64,000 bases of DNA, from contig CAJNDS010002669.1 in assembly GCA_905221605.1 (NCBI GenBank), forward strand, positions 214,573 through 278,572, written 5' to 3'. Below are positions 30,652 through 43,588 of the stretch, piece after piece. Below the pieces are notes generated by a model, which saw only the letters and a program-made list of their open reading frames with translations, did not search any database and was not told the DNA's origin. The position numbers and the translations under genes were made by a program. Each line of letters begins with the position of its first letter. Position 1 is the stretch's first letter. The DNA comes from Symbiodinium natans. Its lineage: Eukaryota; Sar; Dinophyceae; Suessiales; Symbiodiniaceae.

Positions 30652-33600
30652 CAGATGCAAGGACAATTTCAAGCTGAAGCCTGGCCAGAACGTCCGTGAC
30701 CAAGCGCACAGCGTTCAACTGGCCATCCAAGTTCTTTGATCTTTCTGAGTGGCCTTTTCTGAGGTGGAAGAGTATTTGCAGAAATTGGCATCCTTACCAA
30801 AGCTGGCTTACGACACCAACTTGGGCACTGCACTTAAAGGCAGTCTTTTGCTCTTAAAGACAGTTTTGGCGCATTCCCCTTCCCTCTGCCGTGTGAAGCT
30901 CTCCCAGAATCGAGGAAGCTTTGCGATGCAGCAAGGAGAGCTGCAAGTCTTGCCAGGCAGGTGATGCTGTGTGATGCTGACACTTAGCGATGTTTCCAGA
31001 TCCTGCACCGATCCAGAAAGATAAGAGACAAGCAATGCCGTGCCAGGGTGGGCGTGCAGCGCTCCAGAACTACAAGATGTTTTCGGGGAGTCAACCGAAC
31101 TCATGGGGATTCTGGCCAGTCGCAGCCTCAGTCCTCTCGTGCCTGCAACGGTTCGCTCCCGAAGGTGTGATACGGTGTGCGGCACGCATGCACACACGCA
31201 CACACGCACACGAACTATACTCTTGTACTTTTCTTCATTCGACTATCATTCTGCATTCCGCGCATGACCACTGGGCATGGTTCTTCAAAGGAAATCCTTG
31301 GTTTCCGGGCCAAAACGGAATTAGAGCTTCGAACGTTTCAGATCATGGGGCTGTAGCATTGAAGGCTTCAGTTCTTAAAGCTTTAAGGTTTCAGAGCTTT
31401 GGGCGGCAGCTTTGAAAATTGGAGGCTGTACGCTTCAGATCTTAGAATGCCGGGAGGGGGGAGGCGCGGGAGGGTTTTTTCAAGGGTGTAGTATAGGGGT
31501 TTCACAATTCCGAATCACATAGCCATGGGGTTTCGGCCACATGTTCGCTTTATGGCGAACCACATGACAAATCGGAACTCCGCCTTGCTGCGCACACATG
31601 CTGCCCGGGCTAGGGCTAGGCAACCCCACGAGCAGCGTAATCGTGGAAGATATGGGAACAAAATGGACGACACATGCCTGCTTTTTAGAGTGCAGTATGG
31701 GGCCAGGCCTTGTGCAGAGAACGGAGCATCGGGAATGCCTCAACCTCGCCGGCCAACGCCGAATCCTCGGACAGTCAGCCAGATTTTTTTTTTGGAGATG
31801 GTGCTTTGTCATACTAGTAGAGGACTCTTACCTGACCCTGCAATCCGCTCTAGCCGGCGATGATGGCTGTCAGTCTAGATGTACGTTAGCTATGTTGGCT
31901 GCTCCGTTCAGGCTGCGATGTGCACCGATGGACACCAGATCCACGCCCATGGCCGAATCCTGTGGCTGCACGGGCCCCAGAATCCTGGCTCCCTTCAGCG
32001 CACCGCAGCTAGCGTTCTGAACGCATGTTCCATTGTAACTTGTTTCCTGCGTGTCCCCAGTATCCCAAACAGAAACTTCCATGTGAGATTCACTCGCCGC
32101 ATGTTCTGAGATGTGATACGTGTCAAGGAACGTGGGGTTCGCTGCTCCTGGCTTGACGAAGCCGCTGCGAACTCAATGCTTGTGCCACCTTTGGAACCGG
32201 CTCATGTCCGAGCACATTTGAGTTTGCTCATTTGGAGTTTTCGCGGCCCTGTTGCAAGGCCAAGGCAGCTGGAGGCCTGCTTGAACATTGCACTTACACA
32301 TCGGTGCGGGCCAAATTCATCTGCGAACTTTTGCAACCAGGCCACTCTTACCCTGTAGCGTAGGCTCATCGGCATAGGTCGACGCCAAGGAAAACCCGGA
32401 GGGTCCACGTCTGGCACGTTCTGGCACCAATCATGGTACGGGTGTTATACCTCCACAATAGCACTAAATACAAGTAGATCCTCTTACCTTTCTTCATGGC
32501 TCATCATCAATGCAAGTATCTCTCCCTCGTTCAAGTTGCATCCCGTGGCTGTTGACAATTGACATGGGTTTCTTGAGCACTCGAAATGTTCGAGATTTGC
32601 CTCAAAAAGCTGTCTCCATCCATAGTGCTGGTCCTTCAGCTGAGCGTTCCCATTGTAGTGCAGATGACTTGCCCGGTCTGCTCCTTTTGCAGAGGCCTTC
32701 CGGTAGGCCTGGGAAGCTGCAGACTGTTGCAGAGCTCAGAGAGGCGCGGGATCCCAGACACAGACGCAACAACAGCTGCACTCATCGGTGACAGTCGGGA
32801 TTTGGGGCACAGGATCTCAACCTCTTCCAAGTGTTGCCGAGGATGGCGCTTCTGGCTTGCGAGGTCGAAGGCATCGAGGCGCGATGCGACAGAGTCTGAC
32901 TTCAGTCAATATTTGGTGCATGCCGATGGAGCACATGGTGACAAATAGTGCCAGCCAACAAGTGCCTGTCACAGGTAGTAGTACTCCGTGATCCTCCAGT
33001 GGTTACGTCCTTAACAGAGAAGGAATCGCCGGACAATCGAGATGGTTTGCCTTGCATCCGTCGGCATTACAAGGTGCAGATTTTCGAGAACTGTTCACAC
33101 GCACTCCTCTCAGACATGTTCCGCATGTCGCTTTATGTCCTTACGACCTTTTTCGATGTGCACCGTGCTACGACAGTGCCCAGGCAAGGATGGTCTTTCG
33201 AAAGTTGAGATGGACCAGCGATGCTAGCTGGTGCCTCACAGGCTTCTCCTCCCAGGCTCGGCTTGTTTGTGCATGTCACAGTGGTTGTTCAGATTCAGGG
33301 TACTTTTATAAGGATAAGGCGGACAAGGAAGGCAGGTTCAGGTATGGCCGAGAACTTATCCGATATTAATGAGCCCGTGCTTATGTCAGGAGCCCTGGTC
33401 TTCCAAGCAACTTGGCAAATAAGCACTTCCTCCAACTTCAGCGGGGGGGGGGGGGGGGCGAGGGGGCATTTTATTAGGTTTCGATGCTTTACTGGTCTAT
33501 GGCTGAAGCTTAGGTTTTTTGTAAGGGCATGGCCAGTGCGAGTTGCGGAGGTCGGGGATTTGGAGCCTTTGCTCTGGACAAGGCAGTGTCCTCAGCGTGA

Positions 33601-34016
33601 GGGGTGTTGCGGCGCGAGTTCAGAATGACAATTTTGTGGTTACCGACTTAACTCCAAAATGTTGCAAGACATGTCCCACATACCCTTTAGTTTGCGGTTG
33701 CAGACCAGGATTTGGGGGACTTGGCGGTCACAGGAACTGTTATGCGCATGTCAGCTGGAGCTGCACGGGGAAGGATCGTTGGGTTTGGTGTGTGGCTTGG
33801 GGATTTTTAGTGTTTAGTCTTGTGGGCTCCTTATTTCTGACTTCGTGCCCATGAACTGTTTACGTGCATCCCGAATGCGATTCGAGAAAGCGAAAACCTC
33901 CTTTCGTGGCACTACTCCCGATGCCTTAGGAGGAATCCCCGGTGCATCCACCAAGCAGCCGCCGGCACCTCGCAGCAAAGAGACCGTCCTCGTCCAGAGG
34001 GATTTCCATCAGGAGA
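30652..34016. other. No gene recognised; scattered exon-like frames
   Basis: Plus-strand segments at about 30755-30835 (SEVEEYLQKLASLPKLAYD), 31060-31150 (APELQDVFGESTELMGILAS), 32160-32300 and 33040-33190 read like protein but match nothing I know. A G-rich run lies near 33444-33460. Confidence 0.3.
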
Positions 34017-34157
34017 CTGACCTATGGGGGTTTACGAAAATGGGGGACCCCAAAAACACCCCCCCCAAATAGTAGGATCCCCTTATAATGAGGCTCATAT
34101 ATATAAGGACCCCCAAGAAGGTACCCCTACTATCGTAAACCCCCCCTGTGCTGACCT
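34017..34157. mobile_element. Inverted-repeat element with 7-bp flanking repeat
   Basis: The left arm contains GGGGGTTTACGAAAATGGGG. The right arm, reverse-complemented, contains GGGGGTTTACGATAGTAGGG. CTGACCT flanks it at 34017-34023 and 34151-34157, as expected of a target-site duplication. No coding capacity; MITE-like. Confidence 0.75.
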
Positions 34158-36535
34158 GCTTGTGGCATCTTGTGGCATCGGGTGAGTCCCGAGTGACGGT
34201 TCTCACAGCTGAACCCGCTCGGGAGGATTCTGGCAGCTCCGGGGCCAAGGAGGAAGCCAAAGCTGTGCGTGAGGTGCGCGAAGCGGGCCTTCCCGGACGG
34301 TAGTGTCAGGGGATTCGCTGTCTGTGGGTATTTCCCGGATGATGCCGGATGAGGTCGAGTCAACTCCACAATGAGTCAGTGAGCCATATGAGCTCACTAG
34401 ATTCTTTAGGTTTTGTACGGGCGAACACGTTGTACACCCTCAAAAAATATCCTCCCAGTTCATCCCAGTTCCATACACGCTACGCGAGGCACTGCTTCCG
34501 TCGGAGCTGATGAGAGGCCTCCTTCCCGAGGCATTGCTGCGTCCGGCCCCTGGGGGAATGCTGACCGCGCCCATTCCTTTCAGTAGCTGTTGTTCCGAAG
34601 CTGCAAATTCTTCCGAACTTTGTTTGCAAAGGCACTTTCAGATTCTGGAGGGGCAGCGACGGGTTCCTACGTGGAGAGGACAGGTGGAAGCTGGTGCGGG
34701 TGGAGCGGTGTGATTTGTCTCGCGAGGAGAGGCACCCGACGCAACCCTCGCAGCGGCTTCAGGCGAACAGGGGCAGTCTAGTGAAAGGTTATGGCGGACT
34801 GCTCCATGTCCCAAAGCAGGCCTGAGATATGCAATATTACACGGTTCAGTGAAAGCGTCAGATTCAGTTCCCTTTGCCCAGCCATCTCCTTCCGGCGATC
34901 TGGCTTGTCCTTCCAATGGAACCAGGTAGAGCGAGTTGGTGACGACCGCGTACGGATCTGGCGGTATTTGTTGGAGGCTGAGGAATCAATCAGTCCCCTT
35001 TTAGATTTTTTTGGAAATTTGCGGGTTCGATTCAGGCTTTGTTGCACGGACTGATGACTGGGGGAAGTGCCGTTCGGTTCACCAGACCAGGACAGCATAC
35101 ACAGGCAATCACAGAACTTCACAGGGCTTCGTTTGCGCACTGAGGCCATCCGGTCACATGGGTGCACAGCCCAAGATGCCTCCTCACAGGTGGGCTCAGT
35201 CACTTAGTAGTGGCTTTGCGTCCCATGCCTAAAGGACCTTTATGCGTGGGGAGGCACCTACTGGTCAACCTACTGCTGAGTGAGACCGGCTCTCCTTTGC
35301 GGCGCCTGGCAGGGGCTCCCAGTCGGTCGCAGCTGTTCAAACGTGTTCTCCAGACGACTCAGAAGTGTGATTCCACTGCCATTCCTTGTCAGTGACTTTG
35401 AGCTTGTAGATGTTGCGGGGGCTTGATGCAGAGCTTGCGAAGGCTGACGTGCTGACACGCATAGAAGACCTGGCCTTCATTCTGTGCTGGGCAGACGAAC
35501 AAGGCAACGAAATCTATATGAAACCGTGGCCACTTCACGGCCCCTTGGGCTGTTCCTTGTCAGGTCGGGTCGCAGAAGTTGCCCTACCTCGGCTTGGGCT
35601 AAACTTCAAGGCACATCGATCTCGCCACCTCTGCAACTATCGCATCCCATCTCACAATCCCGGCAGGTGAACGGCCAGGGTGGACTCGAATGCCTCGGCT
35701 TTGGCGGCCTCAGCTTGGGCCTCACACGCTCACGCAATCTCAGTGATGGGGCGGACAAGACGTGTTTTATAGGCATCGCGGCGGAATCGCGCATGGCGGA
35801 GCAGTCCGTCTCCAGCAAGGCTGGAACCTCTCGGTGAAAATTTTTTGTTCATGCGCTGTGCACAATGTTTACAGTATTCCACTGAATGTGAGTATTCGGC
35901 TTAGGTGAGGCTTCAGTTGCAGCGGTTCGGCGGTGCCGCTTTGCTTCTGCAGGTGCAGTCAGAATGTGTGTCCACTGCAAACCTGCTTGCGCATTCCTGT
36001 CACGAGCATTCGCAGATTTTTGCAGTCCTTCAAAACCTTCAGTTGCTGATAAGCAGCCGCGAGATTCGATGCTCTGAAGGGTCAGGATGGCGAGCTGGCA
36101 GTCCTGTGCTCTGCCCTACAGCGCCCGCGCCGTCCTGCTGGAGGGCCAGCCACTCAACTTTGCCAGAACAGGGACGTTGTCATTTCTGAAGGTGCTTGCC
36201 GTGTGCGAAGGCCTTCACCCATCGAATGGGGCGCCCCGCTGGTCTTTGATCGAAGCAAAGGGGCCAGCCGCGGACCTGGATGCGAGCCAATGAGGGCATG
36301 TCTGCCTTTCTCATTCTCTCAATATCGATCACAGCACATGCAGCACAGGCAACAAAGACCCTAAAGGTCCTAGATTCTAGATCTCTGCCCATCCTGAGCC
36401 GTCCTGCACAGGTAGCATTGATTCGCCGGCTCACTACTTCTATTCCATTCACTCCTCGCAGACGCACGCGCAAGCGCAGGCCTTGCGCGCAGAGCGCTTC
36501 CCAACAAAAGTGAGATATCAGAGCATTGTGCGATT
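34158..36535. other. Unassigned; exon-like frames near 34.9, 35.4 and 36.1 kb
   Basis: Plus-strand frames at about 34885-35050 (RVGDDRVRIWRYLLEAEES), 35425-35520 (LDAELAKADVLTRIEDLAFI) and 36085-36200 (AVLLEGQPLNFARTGTLSFL). They could be N-terminal exons of the large downstream gene or of another gene; no domain is recognisable. Confidence 0.3.
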
Positions 36536-36642
36536 GTGCGTGCGCGCATGCGTGGGTGCGTGCGCGCGCGTGCGTGCGTGCGTGCGTGGGTGGGTGGGTG
36601 GGCGTGGGGTTGGGGGTGGGTGTGTGTGTGTGTGTGTGTCCT

Positions 36643-36673
<31 letters not shown>

Positions 36674-36830
36674 TTGTGTGTGTGTGTGTGTGTGTGTCCT
36701 TGTGTGTGTGTGTGTGTGTGTCCTTGTGTGTGTGTGTGTGTGTGTGTGTCCTTGTGTGTGTCTGTGTGCAATTATGTATCTATGTATGTATGTATGCATG
36801 TATGTATTTATGTATGTTTGTTGTGTTTGA
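36536..36830. repeat. GT microsatellite with regular CCTT interruptions
   Basis: GTGC/GTGG units, then five (GT)n blocks each separated by TCCTT, then TATGTATG units. Confidence 0.95.
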
Positions 36831-37039
36831 CAGGACCTGGCAGCAGAGTTGTACCGCCTGACCTGCTGCTGGCTCATGCACAGCTATGACGAGGCTGCGA
36901 AGCTGCAAACCGCTGCACATCTTGCATCTGGCAGCAATTTTGTGACCTCGCACGAAGATAAAGCCAGGTGGTGAGATCAGCTAGCGCTCTAAGCTGCGAC
37001 AGTCTGAGCCCACAGGAGGCCCGTACTGAAAGTGCCAAG

Positions 37040-37900
37040 CTGGTCAGCCGACCTGCCCACTAGTCACATATTCATCATATTCATCCTTGAGGCAGCCTTG
37101 TGGTCGCAGCTGGGTGCTGAGACGGCTCACGACCAGCATGCCGGCTGCCCGGGCAGATAGCAGAGGTGAACTCAATACTTCGCTTAAATTGGGATTCAGC
37201 TTTTGCAAGCCCAGGTGGATGCACACGCCTGCCGCCTTCACCTTTCCACGGCGCTGCAGCCCTTAGGCCGTGTAAGCGTGTAGTCGCAGGAGAATAACGT
37301 CTGCGGGCTCCCTGCGAGTTAGAGAAGTGAACGCTCCGTCGAAGGCTTGGAGCCGCCGTGGTCTGTGAGGGATGCTTACATCCAGCACATGCCTTAATCA
37401 ACCCACTGGAGCATCACTTACTCTTGGGCCTTGATGCCTCTTCATCTGCTTCACTGATGACCCCGTGCCCGTGCAGTTCAGGTTTCTGCTCAACCGCAAC
37501 CAGTGTTCGGCGAGCTGCCTTTTGACACCAGAGCTGGAGCTGCAGGCGACACGGGAGCTGGGACAGAGCACAAAAATCGCATGAAATAAGCGTAACCGCA
37601 GCCAGGAGAAAATAGAACTGCATGATTTTCTGATGCAGGTCTTGCAGATGGTGCCTGAGCTCGTCGGACTCTGAGCTTAGAGGCTTAGAGTTGACAACGT
37701 CAGTGATCCCTGGATTGAAGTGTCGAGTTTCTGATCTTAGCATTCTTCGACTGCAGGGAGGTGCAGGATGGCCTCCTTTAGAGAAGAAGTCTTGTGAATG
37801 CCTTCATTCTGTGAATTATCTGGCGCTTCTTGCTGCGACTTCTTGAGGACGGCCTCAGCTGGCTCCTGCGCAACCGCAGGCGCGTCCTGGAGGCAAAGAG
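37040..37900 (-). CDS. Possible minus-strand exon cluster, unidentified
   Basis: Reading the minus strand, from 37886 downward a frame after CCTCCAG reads DAPAVAQEPAEAVLKKSQQE and continues polar. A frame at about 37690-37600 reads SSESDELRHHLQDLHQKIMQ, followed by a hydrophobic stretch (FYFLLAAVTLI). Near 37490-37420 it reads ARRTLVAVEQKPELHGHGVI, and near 37220-37050 KLNPNLSEVLSSPLLSARAA. These have exon-like composition but no family match, and the splice sites are not fixed. Confidence 0.28.
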
Positions 37901-40235
37901 CGGCGTAGGATCCCCAGGCACTGGGCTCACCGGCTCACCGGGCTCACGGTACTCCAGCCTTATAAGGTTCTCGTAACCCTGGAGCCGCCTCCTCTTGCTC
38001 CAGGCGATGGCCGGCAACTCAGCCTGTCTCAGCCTAGCCCCTAGTCGGAGCATGTCTTTGCGCCTCCTTCCGCGGAAATTTCCGGAGGCTATGAGGTCAA
38101 GGTCTTCTCTGAGACCTCTGCATCAGAATGGACCTCCACACTCAGCCTGCAGCTCAAACCTCTCCTTCTCGCAAATCACAAGAGACAGCTCTTGAAAGCT
38201 CTTGAAAGCTCCTAGGCTTGGCCCCATCAGCAGAGGACACCCCCACTGGTACAGTCGCATCGCAGTGCAATGCACTTGTCGAGGAGCATCCGAGAAGTGG
38301 CGCCTCAGCCCTGCGCTTCATTGATCAGCAGCACCTAAGCTCAACGTCTTTTCGGAGCCGTGGGGTTTAGGGTTTAGGGTTTAGGGTTAGGGATTAGGGT
38401 TTAGGGTTTAGGGTTAGGGTTTAGGGTTTAGGGAAGTCCAGGCTAGTCCAAAACGGCTGCTGCGAGGCTGTCTTCTGGCCCGATCTCGCAGCAGCAGGCC
38501 TTCGAGATCTTCACACATGCTCGGACCTTGGCAATTGTGATGTGCAGGCCATGTCACAGCTTGACGACGGGGCCAGGTCACTTCGCTCCAACCATTTCCA
38601 GACGACCCTCCGCACTTGGTTGCTGCCTGCCTCGCCGCAGCCTCTACAATTTGTCGTGTCTCGGTTTCTTATAGGGATGTTTAGCGAGCAGTCTTTGTAG
38701 CCAAGGCCCGGGCTTATGGCCCAGCCTCTGCAGCCTTGGCTGCTCTCGCCCGCGCCACGGCGGCGGTTACGACGCCTCTGCATGCCTCTACGCTTGTTCT
38801 GAAACGTTCTAAGCTACAGCAACTTTGGACACTTTCTGGTAGCTGCAAATATAGACCCCAAAAGGGCCCGTGACCCATTTAAAAGCCATTAAGAGCCACA
38901 CCCGCTGCGGGTCAGCGAGCCCTCGCACGCGAAAGCTCCCAGCAGGTGACGAAGGCCTTGTGGAGAAGCTCCCGAAAGCGCCCGGACCCGACTCCAGAGC
39001 CAGCTGCGACATTACCCCCCACCCCTATGCCTATGCCAATACGCCCCTGTTGCCGGTTGCCGGTGGCTGCCAGTGGCTGCCAGAACGCTCAGAGGTGTTT
39101 GGCATGGCTGAGGCCGAAGAAGCAGGGCTTGCTTCCCAGCGCAGCGCACAAGCGCTGGCTGCAGGAGGCAGGGACAACATGGCCACAACGTGCCATGAAT
39201 CTGCGAACTGCGAATGGCTCTGTGAAGCATCGTGAAGTGAAGGAATGAGTCTGAAGAAACAGTTCTTTGTTCACGGGTAGGTGAGGGAAAGGTTGGCTAC
39301 GGCCATCCGTGAGATTCCCTTGCCTGAGCCTCCCGCGCCTGCGGCAGTTCCCCGAGAGGCGTGTGATTGCAGAGTGCAAATTCAGTGAATGAAGTGGCAG
39401 TGGCTAGGGGTGAAAGGTCCTCTTGCAGCACAATGCACTGCGGCTCGCGGCCCCGCCCTGGGGAACTGCGGGGCAGTCGAGTCAAAGAGTTGCGTGAGCT
39501 CACAAACAAAATCAATGATTGCTGAGGAGCTCTGAACTCGAGTACTGAATATATGGCCCTCCTTTGATTCCTTGGTTCGAGGCTTGGCCCATCGTGCAGG
39601 TTGCCGATTGCGACATGCGCGCCGCTTGGGGCTCAGCTCGCTGTGTCCGCGCATCCTGCACATCACGAGTCCCGCTGGGATCCGCCCCGTATTCATGTTC
39701 TCGAAGTTCTCGTCCTCTGCGACCTCAACGTGTGGGCTATTTCTCTCCCATGTGGCGCGAGGTCTCAGGCATAGCAGCTCTGCGGAAGCCGCTGAAGGCA
39801 AGCCCACACTTGGAACCAACAGCAGCTGCCGGATTGAAGACGATAACAATGATAGCAGGAGATTTGCGACTCATTCTTCAACCTTATTCCCACGCCTCAA
39901 GACGCCCCAGTGCGGCACCCAGACAAAAAAAAACAAACCTCCGCATTCCTTTTCTGCGTTCAAGCGGTGCCCGACGCAAGGCCCTGGCGCCATGGCTTCT
40001 TCGTGAGATCCAGGAGCATGAGCGTGTCTCACGTGACATAGGTATCCTCAGTGACAGGTGTCACAATTCTGTTGAGCGTACCAGGCAGACCCGCGCTGCA
40101 CGTCCCGAGGGGCAAGATGGGTCCGTGGCTCAGAGAGACGGCTGCGAGTTCGCATGCAGTTCATCCTTAGCAGCCTTAGCAGCTTGCGTTTAGTCCAGGA
40201 AGAACCACTTCTTAGATTTCTTAGATATGTCTCAG
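37901..40235. other. No gene recognised
   Basis: A plus-strand frame at about 38085-38210 (YEVKVFSETSASEWTSTL) and overlapping frames at about 39760-40020 look protein-like in more than one frame; none can be assigned. Contains the telomere-type tract at 38364-38432. Confidence 0.25.
38364..38432. repeat. Interstitial TTTAGGG tract
   Basis: About nine units, some shortened to TTAGGG. Confidence 0.93.
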
Positions 40236-42769
40236 GTCCGCCGCTTGGAGGAGTCACTGCTGGAGCTGAGGGCGACCGTGCAGGCCACTTGTTCTGATTT
40301 GCCACAGGGCAGCATTGGCACTTGGGCTCTGCGCCTCTTGGCCATTCCGCACTTCACAGAAGCTTGCTGAGGCCCACCAGAGAAACGCATCCTGACCCCC
40401 ACAACACGACAACACATTGACAATTTAGGTGTTAGGTCCGAGAAGGGCACGCAATGGCTGCTGCCTATGCAATTGAGAAGCCACGCAGCACTGCATCCCC
40501 TCAGCCTTATATTCGCAGGTGCCAAGCTTGCGGGGCAATCTCCAAGAACTGACCCTGGCCTTGCAGAGGCAAGACCTGATTTTTGCATATTTTTGCGGTG
40601 TCTTTGCGGATTTGAGTGGTTGTGTGCGAAGCCGAATACGCCTGCATCCCGGATACCTGCCAAACCGGTACTGAAGTGCAGGCGTGAGTGTAAGCATATG
40701 AGCATACACACTGACATACTCTGAGTATCAGAACGACGTTCGGCACAAAACTCGGAATGCCAGATAATGCCAGATCAACAAGCAAGTTCGAGACCACCGG
40801 CTCAGAAAGCAATGGAACCAACATGAGCGATTTAACTTGCACCGAACTTCGCCATTGAACGGCTCCTGCTTCCAGGCAGTTGCAGCAGGACCGCAGGCAA
40901 GCAGCGGAGGCGCGCACCAAAGGTTGTTCCACTTCACTTCCCGGAAAGGCTACTCTGGGATGAGCCTGCCACCTGAGCTCAGTCCTAACATCGCAAGCAT
41001 ACTCTCGTGGAGCTTCTCCCCTTCAGATTTAATATTACCTGTAGACGCCTACAAGAAAAATACAAGAAAAACAACCGAAATTTGGGGGACTGTCGGAGAG
41101 CTGTGTATAACTCCCATCTTTGCCTGGAATTCTTCATGCACATTGGGGCTCAACATCTCTGGCTTCAAAGCCTGGGACGGGAGTAGCACCTCAGTAGCAG
41201 TGGTTGCCTTGCTTGTGCAGGCCATTGCGGCTGCTGAGGCAGCTGCTGCCGTCACCCGGCTTCTTATTAATGGAGCACAAGCTGAGTGCCGGTCGCCTGA
41301 GAACGATCAAGTCAACATGCTCTTGCCTAGTTGTACGATGAACTCATCTTTTCGGGCTTCTAGCCAACCACTTCATCAAGTTTCTACCTAGTCGGGAAAA
41401 GAAGTAATTGAAAGTCATGCGCTGCCGGTCTGTGAAAGCAGGTGTCTTCCCGAGCTGGTGCTTAAAAATGAAACCTTGGCACAGGATGGCACAGGATGGC
41501 ACAGGACGGCACAGGCACTCTCAGTTCAGGCTTAGACTGTGATGCTCTCCTGCCGAGAGCATGCTTAGATCTAAGGAAACTTCAAACACCGTGGCCTCAG
41601 CTCTTCGAGCTTTGCAGCTGAAAGCAGGTCTCGCGCAGCTCGACAGCAGATTTGTTCAAGAAGCAGCCCACGTGCTTGTGCTTCTGTTTTGCTGCTCTTG
41701 CCTCTTGCTATGAAGCAAGTGGCTCAGTAAAGGGAGAAGGATTCCGAAAGGTTCAGATATGGGGGTTTCCGACGATTTGGTACCCTTTCGGGGGCCCTTA
41801 TAAGAAAGATGACAGTACTTGGCTGCTTTCCGGCTAGCTCTCAAGTATGTTGTGCCTCCGGGCCCATGAACGAGCACTCTAAACCCTGGGCTCCAAGTCG
41901 CTTCACCTCCATCCACCTGTCTCAGCAACGCCCAGGCCGCGGCTGGACTTTTGCGGACTGCTTCGACTTTGGATGGCTGAGCAAGGCGGGCTGCTGAGCT
42001 ATACTCGGACCCCCTTCTTTGGGAGAAGATGCGTGAGGTTGATGATAGCGAAGGCTGTGCAAGTTTGATGCCGAGGCGGTGAGATCCTTTGCAAGCACGG
42101 CGTGGACGAGGACAAGACGTTGAGGCGCCCCGGCAGAATTTCGGCATTTCCTCGGGTTTCGCTTCTTTCCGAGACATCCGTTGCTGCTCAGCTCAGGTTA
42201 GTGGCTGACGCGCTGGTGTTACAGGCCGAGCATGCAGACTTGCGCCAAGTTGACTCAAACTGTGGTCTGAGGCCCTCAAAACTGAAGCCTTAAGCCCCGG
42301 CCCCATCGCCTACACCTCGGACCACACACAAGACGCGGAGGTCCGTGCCGCTCAGTGTGCCTCCGCTTTGCGTGCCCTCCGCGCCGAGGTTCCTGGCCAA
42401 CACAAGCTTTGGGATGGGGTTTCAGTGGGTGGATTTAAGGAGTTTAATTTCGAGCACAAGACTGCGCAGCCGACTTCACCACCAGCATCATCAACACCGC
42501 TACCAAGCTCACGAGGTTGAAGCCATGAGGTCGAAAGGTCGCTTGCGGTCTTGTGCGCAGGGTTCAAGGGCCACAGTTCCTGATTCGGCCGGAAACCTAA
42601 GCCCCTAAGCCCCCTGAACAAGTAACTGTCGTATGTCCTAGAAACCCTCCCTAAACCCTAACTTAAACCCTACGCCCTATAAAGCCTCAACCCTACACGC
42701 TGACCGCCGGAGGATGGCCGATCTGCAGAACTCAAGACCAAGGCGGCAGCGGAGGAAGTTGCCAAGGAG
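40236..42769 (+). CDS. Possible N-terminal exons of the DUF3638/DUF3645 gene
   Basis: Helical, exon-like segments with splice signals: 40236-40283 (VRRLEESLLELRATVQ, AG acceptor and GC donor), 40876-40922 (QLQQDRRQAAEARTK, AG acceptor and GT donor), about 41218-41262 (AIAAAEAAAAVTRL) and 42725-42769 (AELKTKAAAEEVAKE). Proteins of this family have a long, poorly conserved region before DUF3638, so these could be its exons. They could equally belong to a separate coiled-coil gene. Confidence 0.35.
41757..41812. mobile_element. Half copy of the inverted-repeat element
   Basis: TATGGGGGTTTCCGACGATT, then GGTACCC, then GGGGGCCCTTATAAG. Matches the left arms of 3521 and 34024; no right arm is seen. 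Confidence 0.45.
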
Positions 42770-42930
42770 CCGCATTTTGGGGACCGGACCAAATACGGTT
42801 TTTTTAATTTTAGGGCTTTAAAAGGTTTTACGGTTTACAGGGTATACAGGGTTTATAGGGCTTATAGGGTTTATAATGTTTATAGGGTTTGAAGGATTTA
42901 TAGGATTTATAGGGTTTATAGGGCTTTGGT
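42637..42930. repeat. Degenerate telomere-type sequence
   Basis: CCCTAAA-like units at 42645-42680, and TTTATAGGG-type units at about 42806-42925 in the opposite orientation, on either side of an exon-like segment. Confidence 0.7.
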
Positions 42931-43260
42931 TGCAGGAGCGACACTACCTGACGCCCAATCCGTGCGGAGTTGGCTTTGTCATCGGCGCGCCTGCCACCAG
43001 TCGATGTAGACTTTGATGAAGGGTCGTGCATATTGTGGTCATGAATGCCAGGTTTCGGCTACGGCCTTGGCAAATTTTGGTCACTACGCTCGTGGTAGCT
43101 ATGTTTGACACCTCCTTGACTTGATGGTTGAGTCTGGAGTCACACTCTCGAAATTCTCTTGGTCTCAGCCCCACCTCAGCCTCATTCTCCCCAGTCTGAA
43201 ATGTAGGTCGGGGCGTCTATGTCACCGTAGGGGCTTTTCCTGCTTGAGCTAGGGCTGCAG

Positions 43261-43588
43261 ACAGTGTCGCATGCAGATCCGCGCCTGCTGGCTGTCGAGT
43301 TCCTGTTCGGCATAATGCTTCGTGAGACGCAGGTCGAGGTGCCAGGGGGGCAGTTTGCGGACTGTCCTATACTTCTTCGGCTAAATCGGACACCGGAAGG
43401 TTCTGTCACGTCCCCTTTCCTGGTCAGGTTCTACATTCTTTCCTTCACGGAAAGGAGGCAAGGCTCGTTGCTGAGCAGATTGAGACGTAAGCAAGTAACT
43501 GCAAGTATTTCGCCTCTTGAACAGGACTCATGGGTTCATCAGATGCTCATGGGAGGTGGTAAAACCTGCGCCCTTGGTCCGCAAACAG
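43261..43588 (+). CDS. DUF3638 exons: pre-P-loop and Walker A
   Basis: 43261-43338 encodes HADPRLLAVEFLFGIMLRET and QVE, then a GT-AG intron (43339-43454). EARLV follows from 43455. SWVHQMLMGGGKTCALGP follows from 43525. The intron between the last two is ambiguous: either GC-AG 43470-43524 (55 nt) or about 37 nt starting at GTAAG with an awkward phase. GGGKT is the phosphate-binding loop. Confidence 0.82.

Noticed and set aside
35021-35037. GGGTTCGATTC, resembling a tRNA T-arm
   Set aside because: No matching A-box or acceptor stem at the right distance; the same holds for GGTTCGAACC near 2063.
39564-40193. A 209-codon plus-strand frame
   Set aside because: Two overlapping frames look equally protein-like and neither has a recognisable domain, so it was kept only as unassigned sequence.
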